Shown in pieces: positions 63,660 to 64,000 of a stretch of 64,000 nucleotides of DNA; position 1 is the first letter of the stretch, and the number at the start of each line of letters is the position of its first letter. Location of the stretch: the NCBI GenBank assembly GCA_030062745.1, contig CP099847.1:27266923-27330922 (forward strand), given 5' to 3'. The position numbers were made by a program, and so were the translations under genes. The DNA is from Capitulum mitella. Lineage: Eukaryota > Arthropoda > Thecostraca > Pollicipedomorpha > Pollicipedidae. The notes below the pieces were generated by a model, which searched no databases, had not been told where the DNA came from, and saw only the letters and a list, made by a program, of their open reading frames with translations.

Positions 63660-64000
63660 CTTAATCCAGTCAAGCTAAGCCCTAGGCCCCGACAGATCCG
63701 CTCCGACCCGCCGACAGATCCGCTTCGATCCGCCACCGACTCCCTGACACGGCGGGATCCCCGCGCACCCCCTCGGCCGACCGTCCTGCCGGCAGCCGTT
63801 CCCCAACATTGGGTCTGATGGGCCGGGCTGGAGGAGCCCGCCCTTCCCGGCCGCTCGCGCACCCGAGATGGATCGCCGATACGACCGAGCGATATCGCCA
63901 TTATCGCCGGGAGCCGCGTCATCAGTGCCCAACCGGAACGGCGCGGAACGGACCGTCTGCCGGCGGAACGGGGCCCGGCCGGCTCCCGGCTGGCGGCAGA
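63660..64000. other. GC-rich, CpG-rich block at the window edge
   Basis: Contains a doublet GACAGATCCGCTCCGACCCGCC / GACAGATCCGCTTCGATCCGCC. It runs off the window; open frames are compositional. Confidence 0.45.

Overview
The window looks like nuclear DNA from an invertebrate, most likely an arthropod. The one gene I can identify is an A-type (M1-like) muscarinic acetylcholine receptor whose transmembrane segments closely follow arthropod mAChR-A. The very GC-rich exons in an AT-richer, repeat-loaded background, and a Penelope-like element with inverted terminal repeats, would fit a crustacean such as a barnacle. That species-level guess is inference.

Layout: the receptor gene lies on the minus strand. 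Its first recognised coding exon (32339-33117; exon probably to 33141) encodes the extracellular N-terminus and TM1-TM5. Its last exon (6178 to about 7189) encodes the second part of the third intracellular loop, TM6, TM7 and the C-tail. A donor at 32338 and an acceptor at 7190 agree in phase, so a two-coding-exon receptor of about 596 residues with a 25 kb intron is possible; extra loop exons inside the intron are not excluded. Positions 1-6177 lie downstream of the gene. Positions 33142-64000 are its 5' side or intergenic, with no gene I can support.

The rest is mobile and repetitive DNA. There is a ~2 kb Penelope-like element remnant (21684-23670) with a dead reverse transcriptase, a frameshifted LTR-retrotransposon integrase tail (11084-11520), and two opposed copies of a ~1.2 kb element with terminal inverted repeats (13328-14493 and 51945-53212). 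There is also an inverted-repeat element at 53-1360 carrying ~150 bp repeats, another dispersed family at 42 and 56 kb, and many GC-rich minisatellites (22, 31, 34, 46 and ~65 bp units) next to GA/CT tracts. Roughly eighteen short GC-rich blocks punctuate the window; only two coincide with recognised exons.

Signals worth a second look: a 34 bp pre-miRNA-like hairpin at 31043-31144 inside the receptor intron; about fifteen TGACGTCA (CRE) palindromes in 64 kb where about one is expected by chance; and TCAAGGTCA nuclear-receptor-type half-sites repeated at ~150 bp spacing in two distant places. No bacterial-type operons, CRISPR arrays or convincing tRNA/rRNA genes were seen.
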